DNA of 64,000 nt from Clostridiales bacterium (GTDB taxonomy: Bacteria > Bacillota > Clostridia > Oscillospirales > Oscillospiraceae). This document shows positions 1 to 8,741 of this stretch, piece by piece (position 1 is the first letter of the stretch; each line of letters begins with the position of its first letter). Location: assembly GCA_012520295.1 (NCBI GenBank), contig JAAYOP010000115.1, positions 1 through 64,000 of the forward strand, given 5' to 3'. The position numbers and the translations under genes are program-made. The notes under the pieces are model-generated. The model did no database searches and had not been told where the DNA came from. It saw nothing but the letters and a program-made list of their open reading frames with translations.

Positions 1-8
1 TCTTGCAT
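1..8 (-). CDS. Extreme 5' end of a minus-strand gene that leaves the window
   Basis: On the minus strand an AAGGAG motif (plus positions 14-18) sits about 5 nt before an ATG at position 8. A gene therefore probably starts here and runs off the left edge. Only two codons are visible, so no function can be given. An alternative ATG at position 12 is too close to the Shine-Dalgarno sequence. Confidence 0.35.
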
Positions 9-63
9 GCATCTCCTTGTTTTTATGTTGGTTTACAAACTCATCTTAACAGGTTTCGCATGC

Positions 64-99
64 AGGGGGAATAGGTTTTGCTATTCCTCCTTTATTTTT
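64..99 (+). terminator. Hairpin with T-tail
   Basis: AGGGGGAATAG (64-74) pairs with CTATTCCTCCT (81-91) with one G-T wobble, and TTTATTTTT follows on the plus strand. This resembles a rho-independent terminator read left to right. No plus-strand gene is visible to its left, so it could instead be a leader hairpin of the minus-strand gene at the edge. Confidence 0.4.
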
Positions 100-226
100 G
101 CCAATTATAATTTTACACTAAGGTCAAAACGAACCGGGCCACATATAATATAACAGCCTCTTATGAGGCGGGGTTTAACATATTTGACACATATGGGATT
201 TGTGAATTAATGGAGGAGCAGGCCAG

Positions 227-919
227 ATGAAAAGCAAGTCACCCATTTCCATAAAAGCTCTGGAAGAAAAAAGAAAGGAGCTTTGGAGAGACAGCGGAAA
301 AATTCTTCTGCAAGTGGATATAAGCTTTTTAAAACTTCACTGCAGCAAAGGTAAACCCGGATATGCGGGCGCGGCGCGTATAAACAGGTACTATCTTCAT
401 ATGAACAATCAGATAATCCGCTATTGCAAAAAGCGGCTGCTTCCCAGGGCAATAAAAGCATATAAGTCGACCGCTGAGAGAGGCGAAGCCTTCAGGGAGA
501 TAAGAGTATTTGCCAAATCACATCTTACATACAACGAAAACGGAATTTTGAGCATTTATACGGATATAACTGAGAATTCGAAATATGGCAGTATTACCAT
601 ACGTTTCGGAGACGTCTGGGACCTGAAAACCGGATGCCCCGTTCCCCTTTCCGCTTTTTTCCCCCATACAAGAAATTATAAGAAAAAAATCAAGGGCCTT
701 ATCATTTCCGAAGTAAGCAGACTCAGAGACAGAGGACTAGGTTCATACTTTGACAGGATTAAGAGAAACTGCTGTAAATATTTCTCATCGGATAATTTTT
801 ATTTGATCGATGATGGTCTTGTTGTATTCTATCAAATGTATACCATTGGACCAAAATCCGAAGGAGTGCCTTCCTTCACTTTGAAATGGAGTGAAAAAGG
901 TCCCTGTAAGCCTCAATGA
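227..919 (+). CDS. DUF3298-domain protein (RsiV C-terminal-like)
   Basis: A 230-residue protein with the DUF3298 signature in its C-terminal half: a DVWDLKTGCPVPLSAFF segment (family form FDLKTGK-x-LSLSDLF) at about residues 135-155, followed by helices and a FYLIDDGLVVFYQMYTIGP strand pattern. This domain occurs in the extracellular part of anti-sigma factor RsiV and in many exported Firmicutes proteins. Here there is no clear signal peptide or membrane segment, so it may be cytoplasmic. GGAGGAG lies 8-9 nt before the ATG, which supports the start. It stands alone before a new promoter at 923. The function is unknown; the family call rests on the motif alone. Confidence 0.7.
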   Translation: MKSKSPISIKALEEKRKELWRDSGKILLQVDISFLKLHCSKGKPGYAGAARINRYYLHMNNQIIRYCKKRLLPRAIKAYKSTAERGEAFREIRVFAKSHLTYNENGILSIYTDITENSKYGSITIRFGDVWDLKTGCPVPLSAFFPHTRNYKKKIKGLIISEVSRLRDRGLGSYFDRIKRNCCKYFSSDNFYLIDDGLVVFYQMYTIGPKSEGVPSFTLKWSEKGPCKPQ

Positions 920-922
920 ATG

Positions 923-951
923 TTGTAAAAATCGCCTTATTATGCTATAAT
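923..951 (+). promoter_or_regulatory. Sigma-A type promoter for the SGNH lipoprotein gene
   Basis: TTGTAA (923-928), a 17-nt spacer, then TATAAT (946-951) preceded by TGC (extended -10). It lies about 100 nt upstream of the next gene and just after the stop of the previous one. Confidence 0.6.
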
Positions 952-1050
952 CCAATAATCTAATTTATGCTTGGTTTCTTTTGCTCCACTTTATTTGGGG
1001 ACAAGCTTTTGCTTTATGTATTCCCGCAACGGGAAAGGAATGATAATGAA

Positions 1051-1956
1051 TTGAAAACTATGTTTAGACGAGGATTTATTCCGGCTATATTAATTATGCT
1101 GGCTCTTATAATGTTCAGCTCCTGCCTGCGCAAAGAAGGAGAACCCCAAGACACGGCATCCCCTTCCCCGTCCACAGCGGAAACTGCCGCGCCCACCTCA
1201 CCGCCCACAACGTCACCTCCTTCCGATCCCGTATCTGAAACGGAGAGCCCGGCCATACCTAAGACAGCGCCTCCGGAAACGCTGCCTCCGGAAACATTGC
1301 CTCCGGCAGAAACCCACCCCCCTTCCCATTCAGACGCAATTCTGACTGAGACAGAGGACATGGGCCAGGAGTATATTGATAAAATAATCTTCCTGGGCGA
1401 CTCGACTACCTATGGAATGAAATACTACGGTGTGCTCTCCGAAGGGAAAAATACCAAACAGGTCTGGACTCCGGCCAGCGGAACCCTGACACTTTCAAAC
1501 CAAAGCTTTGCTACAATTGTTTACCCTGTTACCGGTGAAGAAATCCCCATCAGGGATGCCGTAGCTCTTGAGAAGCCTGATATTATGGTTATAACCCTGG
1601 GGGTCAACGGTGTTTCCTTCATGGAAGAGGATTATTTTAAGTCAGAATATAAAATGCTTGTGGAGGATATCAAGGAGATAAGCCCCGATACAAAAATTAT
1701 TCTCCAGTCAATTTTTCCCGTCGCCTCAAATTACGAATATCAGAGAGATATAAATAATACCAAGATTATCAACGCCAACAGCTGGATACTCGATGTGGCT
1801 GAGGAGACTGGCGTAAAGTATCTGGACACGATTTCAATTCTCCTGGGTGAGGACGGATTTTTACCCCAGGAATACCACAATGGAGACGGCCTCCACCTTA
1901 ATGAAAGCAGCTTCAAGCTGGTGATTGACTATATAAGGACTCACGGCTACAAGTAA
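1051..1956 (+). CDS. SGNH/GDSL-family hydrolase lipoprotein
   Basis: A secreted, membrane-anchored esterase-type hydrolase. The N-terminus is a lipoprotein signal with lipobox FSSC. A Pro/Thr/Ser-rich spacer of about 70 residues rich in PPETLPP-like units follows, then an SGNH domain. Block I is FLGDSTTYG (nucleophile Ser), block III includes LGVNG (Asn), and block V is DGLHLN (Asp and His). The likely role is deacylation of a cell-envelope polysaccharide or peptidoglycan ester, which is inference. I prefer TTG at 1051 as start because GGGAAAGGA lies about 11 nt upstream; ATG at 1060 is the alternative. The longer reading from 967 adds residues that do not look coding. A DUF4358 lipoprotein gene follows at once, a common pairing in Clostridia. 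Confidence 0.8.
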   Translation: MKTMFRRGFIPAILIMLALIMFSSCLRKEGEPQDTASPSPSTAETAAPTSPPTTSPPSDPVSETESPAIPKTAPPETLPPETLPPAETHPPSHSDAILTETEDMGQEYIDKIIFLGDSTTYGMKYYGVLSEGKNTKQVWTPASGTLTLSNQSFATIVYPVTGEEIPIRDAVALEKPDIMVITLGVNGVSFMEEDYFKSEYKMLVEDIKEISPDTKIILQSIFPVASNYEYQRDINNTKIINANSWILDVAEETGVKYLDTISILLGEDGFLPQEYHNGDGLHLNESSFKLVIDYIRTHGYK

Positions 1957-1999
1957 CAGGTTTTACCTGCTCACTCAAAGCATGGAATGGAAGGTTAAT

Positions 2000-2632
2000 A
2001 TGAAAACTATAAGATTTATTATTCCGATTGTATTGTCAGCTTTGCTCCTTGCTTCATGCTCATCCAAAAACACAAATGTCAGGGATGACGTTGCTGTTTC
2101 CGATATAGCCGCGGCAGTGGACACCAGGCTTGAAGCCGAAAACTTTGCGTCCATGAATGAGAGCTATCTTAAAGGCGCCATGAAGCTGGACACCTCCCTT
2201 TTCAAGGAATATGAAGTGAAAATCAATGCCTTTGGCGCCAATATTGACGAGTACGGTATTTTCAAGGCTGCGGACAATACCGGAATCAAGGATGTGGAAA
2301 AAGCCGTGAGGGACTATCTTCAAATGAGACTTGATACCTGGATGGAAGAATATATGCCCGAAGAAAAGCCAAAACTGGAAGCCGCCGAGACTGTGACCAT
2401 GGGCTCATATGTTATGTATGCTATCCTATCAGAGGAAAATAAAGCTAATGTATTTGAAGAGTTTAAATCCATGCTGACCCCCCCCGGTAAAACAGACATC
2501 GTAAATCTGTATTGCGTCAAAAATGCCACCCGAAGGATTAGCAATTTTATCATTTTAAGGTATATTTTTCATCTTCCGGTTAAGAATATCATTGACAGGA
2601 GTCATTATTTTACCGGGAGGTTTTTATTTTGA
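2000..2632 (+). CDS. DUF4358-domain lipoprotein, C-terminus probably frameshifted
   Basis: Starts at ATG 2000 with GGAAGG 6 nt upstream. A signal peptide ends in lipobox LASC, then a DUF4358 domain spans about residues 30-160 (EKAVRDYLQMRLDTW, VTMGSYVMYAILSEE, FEEFKSML). DUF4358 proteins normally end just after the last motif. Here about 50 extra residues of non-coding character follow a run of eight C (2479-2486). One extra C would place a TAA stop immediately after this run. The natural gene therefore probably ends near 2491, and the tail would be read-through from a one-base deletion or sequence error. Function unknown; it is often found with SGNH hydrolases in envelope modification loci. 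Confidence 0.7.
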   Translation: MKTIRFIIPIVLSALLLASCSSKNTNVRDDVAVSDIAAAVDTRLEAENFASMNESYLKGAMKLDTSLFKEYEVKINAFGANIDEYGIFKAADNTGIKDVEKAVRDYLQMRLDTWMEEYMPEEKPKLEAAETVTMGSYVMYAILSEENKANVFEEFKSMLTPPGKTDIVNLYCVKNATRRISNFIILRYIFHLPVKNIIDRSHYFTGRFLF

Positions 2633-3639
2633 AAAGGAAAATCCTTTTTCGCATCTTCGTAGCGGTTTTGAGCATAACTCTGGCTGCGTCGCTGACGCCC
2701 GTAATCTGCGCTGTTCAGATTGAAAGCGTCAAGGTAACGGAAGAAGAGAATGCTCCAATGAATTACGCGCCCATCGCTGAAAATCTGAACTATACCACTT
2801 ATAAAGGCGTGTCCATAAACGGAAACTTCCAGGCAGTGGATCCCGAGGGAGACATGCTGGGATTCAGGGTGGTTACACCGCCCAGGAAAGGAACCCTGCA
2901 GATATCCGAAGGCAGCTTTGTCTATATCCCCGCGGAAGGTAAAAAAGGCAAGGATTCTTTCACATATGTAGCCATTGATACGGCCGGTAATATTTCGGCT
3001 GAGGCCAAGGTCAACATTTTGATAGAAAAGCAATCCACAAAAATAACTTATTCGGATATGACCGGCAACGGTTCTCACTACTCGGCACTTCGACTGGCTG
3101 AAAAAGGTATCTTTGTCGGAGAAAAAATAGGTGATGGTTATTTCTTCAATCCTGACAGAGCCGTAACCAGGGGTGAATTCCTCACCATGTGCATTTCCCT
3201 GGCTGGAATTGAGCCTCTTGAGGATATAACCAAGACCGGCTTTGCCGATGATGAGGAAATGCCTCTGTGGGTAAAGCCCTATGTCTCAACCGCGCTGATG
3301 TCCGGTCTTGTCAAGGGTTATGAAACCCCGACAGGCGCCATTGTTTTTGACGCGGCTTCTCCGATTACGAATGCCGAGGCCGCCGTGCTGCTGGATAATG
3401 TTTTGGGTATTTCGGATGTGCATGTGTCAATGGTATCCGTTGAGCCCGCAGTCCCCGCCTGGGCTTCACAGGCTGCCCTAAATCTTAGCGCCTGCAACAT
3501 CATAACACCAAATACAATCACCATGGAATCTGCTGGCACTTACCTGACCCGGGCGCAGGCGGCGAACATGCTGTCCCCCGCAATAGATTTCATTGAAGCT
3601 AAAAAGAGCAACTCCTCTCTTCTGAGCTGGGCCTGGTAG
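2629..3639 (+). CDS. Exported Ig-like/cadherin-like protein with SLH domains
   Basis: TTG start with GGGAGG 8 nt upstream. Signal peptide about residues 1-28. A cadherin/Ig-like domain follows (residues 45-130, with AVDPEGDMLGFRV and GKDSFTYVAIDTAGN, typical of repeats in bacterial adhesins). SLH motifs fill the rest: SHYSALRLAEKGIFVGEK, VTRGEFLTM, LWVKPYVSTALMSGLVKG, then a degenerate third. SLH domains bind pyruvylated secondary wall polymer, so this should be a wall-anchored surface protein. It is the last gene of an envelope group and a strong terminator follows. No enzymatic motif is seen. Confidence 0.8.
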   Translation: MKRKILFRIFVAVLSITLAASLTPVICAVQIESVKVTEEENAPMNYAPIAENLNYTTYKGVSINGNFQAVDPEGDMLGFRVVTPPRKGTLQISEGSFVYIPAEGKKGKDSFTYVAIDTAGNISAEAKVNILIEKQSTKITYSDMTGNGSHYSALRLAEKGIFVGEKIGDGYFFNPDRAVTRGEFLTMCISLAGIEPLEDITKTGFADDEEMPLWVKPYVSTALMSGLVKGYETPTGAIVFDAASPITNAEAAVLLDNVLGISDVHVSMVSVEPAVPAWASQAALNLSACNIITPNTITMESAGTYLTRAQAANMLSPAIDFIEAKKSNSSLLSWAW

Positions 3640-3653
3640 TATTCTCCCCCATT

Positions 3654-3706
3654 AAGAATAGCCCCGTCGGATATGGTTTTCCGCCGGGGCTATTCTTTAG
3701 TTTTTA
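3654..3706 (+). terminator. Rho-independent terminator
   Basis: AAGAATAGCCCCGTCGG (3654-3670) pairs with CCGCCGGGGCTATTCTT (3681-3697), followed by TAGTTTTTATT. It closes the envelope gene group. Confidence 0.85.
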
Positions 3707-3809
3707 TTATATAAAACTGATATTTCAATTGTTATCAAAGAATGATATAATAAATATAAACGAGGATATTTTAAACAGTGTATACAGAAACTTCAGGAGG
3801 CAATCAGTT

Positions 3810-6245
3810 ATGTATAAGCTTGATCCCATTACTCCCCGAGTTTCCGCAATGCGGGAAAAATACCGTAATACCAAGCCCGAGATATGCATAGCCCGCTACA
3901 AACTAATAACCGAGTTTTATATGCAGCATCCCGAGCTGGAGGGCATTTTAAAACGTGCGAAAAACTTCAAGCACATATGTGAAAACATACCCGTCCGCAT
4001 AGATGAGGGCGAGGTTATTGTGGGTGCCCAGTCCGGAAAATACCGGGCCACCGCCATATATCCAGAAAACTCTGCAATATGGATAAAAGAAGAGTTTGAG
4101 AGCGGACTGGTTTCTACAAGGGATGTAGACCCATACATAATTTCCGAAGAAGACAGGGCCTATGTGCTTGATACTATTGACTTCTGGCTAAAAGAGTGCC
4201 TTAGCGGCAAAATCATGAACTTTATGCCGGAATATCTCAAGGAGCATGGCATGAACGGAGTCACCATGTATGGCCTGTTCGGAGATAACGGACAGCAGTG
4301 CGGTTCACCTGTGGGGCATTTTTGCGCCGGTTTCGAAAAAGCCCTCCAGGTAGGCTTCGGTGCCATAAGAGACGAGGCTCTTGCCAAGATGAGAAAGCTG
4401 GAGGAAGACGGGATTTTCGGTCAGAGCATCGACAGTTACAATTTTTATCGTGCTGTTTCCATTGTATGCGATGGCATGATAACCCTGACAAAGCGTTATG
4501 CGAAGCTTGCCAAGGAAAAAGCGGCTGTCGAAAAAGACCCCCAGCGGAAAAAAGAACTTCTTGAAATGGCCGACACCCTTAATTGGTGTATGGAAAAGCC
4601 CGCCCGCAGCTTCCACGATGCCGTGCAAACCATATTTCTCTATCAGACCTGTATGTGCCTGGACGCGTGTATGCACGGCATAAGCTTCGGAAGGGTGGAC
4701 CAGTATCTGGGTAAGTACTATCAGGCGGATATTGCCGCAGGGCGCATAACTCACGAGCGTGCCCAGGAGATTCTCGACCTTTTCTACCTGAAGGTTGCGG
4801 AGATGAACAAGCTTTGGAGCTATGGAGCCACCAAGTCCGGCCCTGGCTACACCAGTGGCCAGCTTATGACTCTGGGCGGGGTGGACAAGGACGGAAATGA
4901 CGCCACAAACGCTGTTACATATATGATGCTCCAATCTGCCGGCCGCCTTGTACTGCACGACCCTCCCCAGGCTCTTCGCATCCACAAGAATACACCCGAT
5001 AAGCTATGGGAAGCGGCAATAGAAACAACGAAAATTGCCGGCGGCGTTCCCTCCTTTGAAAATGATGATGTTATCATTCCCGCCCTTATGTCCAGAGGGC
5101 TGTCCCTGGAGAGCGCCAGAAACTACTGCCTTATCGGCTGTGTGGAGCCCTCCGGCTGTGGTGACGAATGGCCTGCCTGCGGCGGCTCCGGCACGGAAAG
5201 CTATATGAACCTGGCAAACGCGGTCCTTCTTGCCATAAACGATGGATATTACAATGCTCCCTCTCTTGGCGGGAAAAATCCTCCCGTTCGTGGCGGTGTC
5301 CCCACAGGATACCTGTATGAAATGGAGACCTTTGACCAGGTTCTGGATGCCTTTAAAAAGCAGGTTGAGTTCTTCGTCAAGCTCCATGCCAGTTGCACAA
5401 ACGCATTTGAATACCTGGCAAGACAGATACTCCCCCTGCCCGTAGCCTCCTGTACCATAGACGGATGTATGGAGAAGGGTATGGATGTCATGTATGGAGG
5501 CGCCCGCTACAATTCAACAGGTATTTCCGGTGTTGGCATTGGAAATGTGGCAGACAGCCTGTATATGATAAAGCATCTGTGCTTTGATACAAAAAAATGC
5601 ACCACCAGAGAGCTGTATGATGCCCTTATTAATGACTGGAAGGGCTATGAGGAGCTGCAGAGGTATATTAAAAACCAGGCTCCAAGATACGGAAACGCCA
5701 TAGCCGAGGTGGATAAGTTTGCCGGATGGGCCGCAGGAATATTCGCTGATGCCTGCAATTCCTGCACAGGACCAAGGGGACGCTTTTCGGCAGGGCTCTA
5801 CCCTGTTACTACCAATGTCATATTCGGCCAGATGACCTCCGCCACGCCCGACGGGCGAAACTCAGGTACCCCCCTGGCCGACGGTATATCACCGGTCCAG
5901 CAGATGGATAGAAACGGCCCCACATCCGTACTCGTTTCGGTCTCCAACATTGATCAAAGCAAGTATCCCAACGGCACCCTGCTGAATATGAAATTCAGCC
6001 CCTCCTGCTTAAACGGTCAGGACGGGGTTGAGAAGCTGAAAAAGCTGATTCAGACGTATTTTGATATGGGTGGAATGGAGGTACAGATAAACGTCGTCTC
6101 CGCTGAGACCCTTAAGGATGCCCAGAAGAGACCGGAGCAGTACAAAAACCTGGTGGTTCGTGTTGCGGGTTTCTCCACGTATTTCGTGGAACTGCACGCG
6201 GACAGCCAAAACGACCTTATCAGCAGGACCGAGTTGGCTATTTAA
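3810..6245 (+). CDS. Glycyl radical enzyme, pyruvate formate-lyase 2 / dehydratase-like clade
   Basis: An oxygen-sensitive radical enzyme of 811 residues, full length for the family. AGGAGG at 3795-3800 fixes the start at ATG 3810; the longer reading from 3729 lacks a good site. The active-site loop is GCVEPSG, with thiyl Cys444 and the paired general-base Glu446 that is typical of C-C, C-N and C-O lyases or dehydratases. The C-terminal glycyl radical loop is VVRVAGFSTYFVEL with radical Gly787. The substrate cannot be assigned: the loop resembles the broad PFL2/dehydratase group (choline lyase, glycerol, propanediol or hydroxyproline dehydratases), but no specific substrate signature is recognised. 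A partner radical-SAM activating enzyme is required; none lies beside it or elsewhere in the window. It is transcribed alone and followed by a hairpin. Confidence 0.85.
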   Translation: MYKLDPITPRVSAMREKYRNTKPEICIARYKLITEFYMQHPELEGILKRAKNFKHICENIPVRIDEGEVIVGAQSGKYRATAIYPENSAIWIKEEFESGLVSTRDVDPYIISEEDRAYVLDTIDFWLKECLSGKIMNFMPEYLKEHGMNGVTMYGLFGDNGQQCGSPVGHFCAGFEKALQVGFGAIRDEALAKMRKLEEDGIFGQSIDSYNFYRAVSIVCDGMITLTKRYAKLAKEKAAVEKDPQRKKELLEMADTLNWCMEKPARSFHDAVQTIFLYQTCMCLDACMHGISFGRVDQYLGKYYQADIAAGRITHERAQEILDLFYLKVAEMNKLWSYGATKSGPGYTSGQLMTLGGVDKDGNDATNAVTYMMLQSAGRLVLHDPPQALRIHKNTPDKLWEAAIETTKIAGGVPSFENDDVIIPALMSRGLSLESARNYCLIGCVEPSGCGDEWPACGGSGTESYMNLANAVLLAINDGYYNAPSLGGKNPPVRGGVPTGYLYEMETFDQVLDAFKKQVEFFVKLHASCTNAFEYLARQILPLPVASCTIDGCMEKGMDVMYGGARYNSTGISGVGIGNVADSLYMIKHLCFDTKKCTTRELYDALINDWKGYEELQRYIKNQAPRYGNAIAEVDKFAGWAAGIFADACNSCTGPRGRFSAGLYPVTTNVIFGQMTSATPDGRNSGTPLADGISPVQQMDRNGPTSVLVSVSNIDQSKYPNGTLLNMKFSPSCLNGQDGVEKLKKLIQTYFDMGGMEVQINVVSAETLKDAQKRPEQYKNLVVRVAGFSTYFVELHADSQNDLISRTELAI

Positions 6246-6270
6246 AATTTAAGGCAACGATATAAAACTC

Positions 6271-6303
6271 AAAGGCTTCCGATAAACTGCTTCGGAAGCC
6301 TTT
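6271..6303. terminator. Hairpin between convergent genes
   Basis: AAAGGCTTCCG (6271-6281) pairs with CGGAAGCCTTT (6293-6303). The T-tails are weak on both sides. It probably ends both the glycyl radical enzyme transcript and the minus-strand racemase operon. Confidence 0.55.
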
Positions 6304-6327
6304 GTTATGCGTCTGCGGATTATTCCG

Positions 6328-6980
6328 TCATTTTTTGTTTTTTATTATTTCCAGCAGGGCTTCCATACTAAGCGCCGGAGTCGTCAGGACGGGGACCCGG
6401 AGATTTTCCAGAAACGGGAGCGCCCTGATTTGGGACATTTGAGACAGTACAATTGCATCGCACTCCTTCGCCAAGGCTTCGGCGCATTCGCAAACGAGCC
6501 TGTTGTGGGTCTCTGCATCCCCCCGGGCAAGAGCCTCAAACGCTCCCCCCGCCAGACGGATATCGGCCTTAGCCGTAGCTGGTTTTAAATTTTCAAGGAC
6601 GGCTTTTACGCTCCTTAGAGTGGGCTCGAAGGTTACCACAACACCGATTTTTCATATAGACTGGCAACCCTTTCAAATGCCGCCGTGTCGGCGGCAACCA
6701 GGGGAACCTGGGAAAAGCTTTGCAGCATATCTGAAAAAGGCGAAAAGATTGTGCAGGAAAGCAATATCCCGTCGGCGCCATATTCATTTGCGCTGTGAAT
6801 GTGCCCTGCCATGCGGCACAGGTTTGAGGGGGTTATCCTCCCCCCGCTTTCCTTTGCCATGAGGGACATGGATTCGTCCAGATAGTGAATTATCTCCACA
6901 TCGGGATAATGCCGGGCAGCCGTCTGCTCCACCGGCGCAAGAGAAACGCGGGTAGCGCTTATAACTGCAACCTTTGTCAT
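6328..6980 (-). pseudogene. Asp/Glu racemase-family gene with one-base frameshift
   Basis: Two consecutive minus-strand frames together make one aspartate/glutamate/hydantoin racemase-family protein of about 217 residues. The first part (6980 to 6633) has ISATRVSLAP at its N-terminus and GILLSCTIFSPF with the first catalytic-type Cys. The second part (to 6328) continues with VTFEPTLRSVKAVL and CDAIVLSQMSQIRALPFL, where the second catalytic Cys is replaced (LSQ). The frame breaks at an A5 run (plus T5, 6648-6652). One more A would give YEKIGVVVTFEPT and a seamless protein. Either the gene is recently broken or the sequence has a homopolymer error. The start overlaps the rqcH stop as ATGA, so it is the last cistron of metY-mrnC-rqcH. 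Confidence 0.75.
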
Positions 6981-8740
6981 AAAAACACTCCTCTATGCGA
7001 GCTCTGCAGGCTTTTAACCTGTTCTTCCTCCGGCGTTACAAACAGGGTCTTGTAGTTTGTATAAATCACCATGCCGGGCTTTGCCCTCGGGGGTTTTTTT
7101 ACATGCTTAACCTTCGTATAGTCCACAGGAACATTTTTTCCGTCTCTGGCCTTTGAAAAATACGCCGCCAGCATAGCCCCTTCCAAAAGGGTGTTATCAT
7201 CCGGTTCCCTTGAGCGGATGATAACATGGGAGCCGTGTATTTTTTGTGCATGTAGCCATATCTCTTCTTTACCCGCTATTTTCAGAGTGAGAGCATCATT
7301 TTGAAGGTTGTTTTTTCCCACAAGTATCTCCGTGCCCGAGGATGAGACAAACCGCATCGGAGGAGATTTTTGGGGCTTTGTCTTTTTGCTGTTCCTTTTC
7401 TCCTTCAAATATCCTGCCGACACAAGCTCCTGCCTTATCTCATCCAGATCCCTCTCACCGCCGGCTCTGGATATCTCTTCCAGGACGCTTTCAAGGTAAT
7501 CCAGCTCCATTTCGGCCGTTTTTATTTGCTCTTTCAAAATTGTTTCGGCGTTTTTTGCTTTACTATACAGCTTGTAATACCTTTCCGCATTCTGAGAAGG
7601 TCCTAGCTTTGGGTCCAGTTTAATTTCAATTTCCCTCTGATTTTCGGAATAAAAATTTACGGCCTTTAACACAGTCATGCCTCTTTGCATATTATGGAGA
7701 TTGGCCTTTATTATATCTCCCATCTGCCTGTATTTTTCCCTGTCATAGGTTGCCTTCAACTCCTCTTTCCTGATTGTAAGCTTCCTGGCTGTTCTGTCCC
7801 GCAAATTCTTTATGTTTTTCAGCAGACTCTGGCTTCGCTGCCTTGTTCTCTCCCGCTTTTCCCTGAGGGTATAATAGCTGTCCAAAAGCTCCGAAAAGCT
7901 GCCGTATCGTTCGGCTGTGACCGCTCCCTTATACTGCTTAACCGGCAAAAAGGTTATGTCAAAAAGCTCGTCTCCCTTTAAAAGCATGAATGGCTGCATT
8001 TTCCTGCCCAGGACAAACTCTTTAAAGGTAAAAAAAGCGGTGGCGATGTCCTGATTTTCGGATTCTGAAATCCTGATGTCCTCCCTTCCGGCCACACTGT
8101 GAGCTATCTCCCTGCAAATCAGCGGAGATAGTGCCGTAAAAGTGTTCAGAAGCCAGGACTCCAGCTTCATTTCCCGTGGTGTGTCCTCAAGGAGCAGGGC
8201 AAACTCTTCCTCTGTCACAGCAAAAGGCTCCAGCTTGTTCTGGGGCGGCGGGAGCCTGTAAAACATGCCCGGAAGTACCTGTCTTGCCTCGGACATTTCC
8301 GCGTCCACCTTGCGCAGGCAATCAATAATTCTGCCATCCCTGCCGCACAGTATGAGGTTTGAGCGCTTCCCTATCATCTCCACGATAATACGCTTGCAGC
8401 CTGATGTGCCGATTTCATCGGAAGCGGCAAACTCCAGCTCGATAACCCTTTCAAGATGGGGCTGGTTTATTCCCATTATTCTTGCTCCGGTCAAGTGCTT
8501 TCGCAAAAGCATGCAGAACATAGGCGGAGTCTGCGGGTTTTCACTGGGCAGCTCCGTCAAATGAACCCTGGCACTGCCGACTCCCGCTGACAGAAGGAGC
8601 CGGACAGATTTGCCAGGCTTTCTCAGGGCGAATATAAACACATCCTTTTCAGGTTGCGTTATCCTGTCTACACGCATATCACATATACTTAAACTCAGCT
8701 CCTCTGTCAGAGCTGAGAGCAAAATTGCGTCAAGTGGCAT
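6977..8740 (-). CDS. rqcH: NFACT-family ribosome quality-control factor RqcH (FbpA/Rqc2 homolog)
   Basis: A 587-residue protein with the full NFACT layout. NFACT-N begins MPLDAILLSALTEEL, with MFCMLLRKHLTGARI and the core IVEMIGKRSNLIL. Two HhH motifs follow, then a long coiled coil (about residues 280-420). The C-terminal NFACT-R domain contains WLHAQKIHGSHVIIRS, GAMLAAYFSKARDGKNVPVDYT and KHVKKPPRAKPGMV. RqcH binds obstructed 50S subunits and recruits tRNA-Ala to add C-terminal alanine tails that mark stalled chains for degradation; the older name reflects fibronectin binding. Start ATG with GGGGAAA upstream, 1-2 nt after mrnC. The same window encodes MutS2, described in Bacillus as a ribosome-collision splitter feeding this pathway. 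Confidence 0.9.
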   Translation of the reverse strand: MPLDAILLSALTEELSLSICDMRVDRITQPEKDVFIFALRKPGKSVRLLLSAGVGSARVHLTELPSENPQTPPMFCMLLRKHLTGARIMGINQPHLERVIELEFAASDEIGTSGCKRIIVEMIGKRSNLILCGRDGRIIDCLRKVDAEMSEARQVLPGMFYRLPPPQNKLEPFAVTEEEFALLLEDTPREMKLESWLLNTFTALSPLICREIAHSVAGREDIRISESENQDIATAFFTFKEFVLGRKMQPFMLLKGDELFDITFLPVKQYKGAVTAERYGSFSELLDSYYTLREKRERTRQRSQSLLKNIKNLRDRTARKLTIRKEELKATYDREKYRQMGDIIKANLHNMQRGMTVLKAVNFYSENQREIEIKLDPKLGPSQNAERYYKLYSKAKNAETILKEQIKTAEMELDYLESVLEEISRAGGERDLDEIRQELVSAGYLKEKRNSKKTKPQKSPPMRFVSSSGTEILVGKNNLQNDALTLKIAGKEEIWLHAQKIHGSHVIIRSREPDDNTLLEGAMLAAYFSKARDGKNVPVDYTKVKHVKKPPRAKPGMVIYTNYKTLFVTPEEEQVKSLQSSHRGVFL

Positions 8741-8741
8741 T

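Noticed and set aside
1982-2000. Near-identical leader TGGAATGGAAGGTTAA before the DUF4358 gene and before yqfD (51297-51279)
   Set aside because: It mainly consists of a GGAAGG ribosome site and start context; similarity over 16 nt between unrelated genes is probably chance.
4305-4985. Long minus-strand open frame inside the glycyl radical enzyme
   Set aside because: Its product has no family features and lies antisense to a strongly conserved gene; it is a codon-bias shadow.
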